A DNA stretch of 6,173 nt from an uncultured Verrucomicrobiota bacterium (GTDB taxonomy: Bacteria; Verrucomicrobiota; Kiritimatiellia; RFP12; UBA1067). This document shows positions 6,050 to 6,173 of the stretch, piece after piece. The translations under genes were made by a program, and so were the position numbers. The notes beneath the pieces are model-generated. The model was not told where the DNA came from, made no database searches, and was given only the letters and a program-made list of their open reading frames with translations. Positions within the stretch are counted from its first letter, which is position 1; each line of letters opens with the position of its first letter. The stretch is from assembly GCA_937901395.1 (NCBI GenBank), contig CALCDB010000168.1:1-6173 (forward strand), written 5' to 3'.

Positions 6050-6173
6050 TCAGTCGTTGAGTGGGTTTAGGTACTCAAAGTTCGCGTTCACTGCTGCTCG
6101 TGCCCATGCGACACCCCGAAGCAATACCGACACATTGGGCGGACTATAGGGACACTTGGGCTTTTTGATACCG
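6050..6173 (-). CDS. Possible 3' end of an unrecognised - strand gene (partial)
   Basis: On the - strand the frame is open from the right window edge for 40 codons to a TGA (complement of 6050-6052). The visible C-terminus ends in AAVNANFEYLNPLND and contains KKPKCPYSPP and a LLRGVAWARA stretch. I do not recognise it. It would be convergent with the + strand array, which explains why that array ends at 5985. An open run of 40 codons can occur by chance, and the opposite strand also has open frames here, so coding is unproven. The segment also contains short repeats, so it may instead be a repeated non-coding element. Confidence 0.3.
   Translation of the reverse strand, partial: GIKKPKCPYSPPNVSVLLRGVAWARAAVNANFEYLNPLND
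6057..6078. repeat. Inverted repeat TTGAGT...ACTCAA
   Basis: Perfect 6-bp arms at 6057-6062 and 6073-6078 around a 10-nt loop. Read on the - strand, the hairpin is followed 8 nt later by six T (6048-6043). That spacing is too wide for a standard intrinsic terminator, so a terminator role is possible but weak. Confidence 0.35.
6129..6161. repeat. Imperfect short direct repeat GACAC(A)TTGGGC
   Basis: GACACATTGGGC (6129-6140) recurs as GACACTTGGGC (6151-6161), differing by one base deletion, 22 bp apart. ATACCG also occurs at 6124-6129 and again at the very window end (6168-6173), 44 bp apart, hinting that a repeated unit may continue beyond the edge. Confidence 0.4.

Overview
The window is a densely packed bacterial segment. 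Eight genes on the + strand (1-5985) sit end to end with gaps of 1 bp or overlaps of 4-7 bp. They are followed by a short spacer and what may be the 3' end of a gene on the - strand (6050-6173). A predicted lipoprotein, a Sec-type signal peptide, PgpA and a YbgC-type thioesterase suggest a Gram-negative (diderm) cell. Base composition is mixed, with roughly half G+C in the first 2.9 kb and visibly more A+T afterwards. At least one gene (pgpA) appears to start with TTG. The gene mix, especially the secreted C39-like protein and the long acyl-CoA dehydrogenase beside etfA, reminds me of the PVC group (Kiritimatiellota/Lentisphaerota/Verrucomicrobiota). That placement is a weak inference.

Layout. 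1-367: the C-terminal third of electron transfer flavoprotein alpha (etfA), cut by the window edge. 369-2084: a 571-residue long-form acyl-CoA dehydrogenase whose electrons the ETF should accept. 2086-2883: an RlmB/TrmH-type rRNA 2'-O-methyltransferase. 2880-3338: an unrecognised two-helix membrane protein with a possible PH-like cytosolic tail. 3335-3799: phosphatidylglycerophosphatase A (pgpA), best started at a TTG that overlaps the previous stop. 3801-4220: a small predicted lipoprotein of unknown function. 4214-5590: a secreted protein with a C-terminal C39-like cysteine peptidase domain. 5587-5985: a YbgC/FadM-like hotdog acyl-CoA thioesterase. 5986-6049 is a short spacer without a clear terminator. 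6050-6173 is open on the - strand for 40 codons up to a stop and contains small direct and inverted repeats.

How the genes fit together. ETF and the acyl-CoA dehydrogenase form an obvious redox pair. The thioesterase and PgpA also touch acyl-CoA and phospholipid metabolism, but the array also holds an rRNA methyltransferase and secreted proteins, so it reads as a compact housekeeping operon, not a single pathway. The least explained part is 3801-5590, where a small lipoprotein gene overlaps a secreted C39-like protein gene by 7 bp. This is the best candidate for undescribed biology. No mobile element, CRISPR array, tRNA or rRNA gene was seen.
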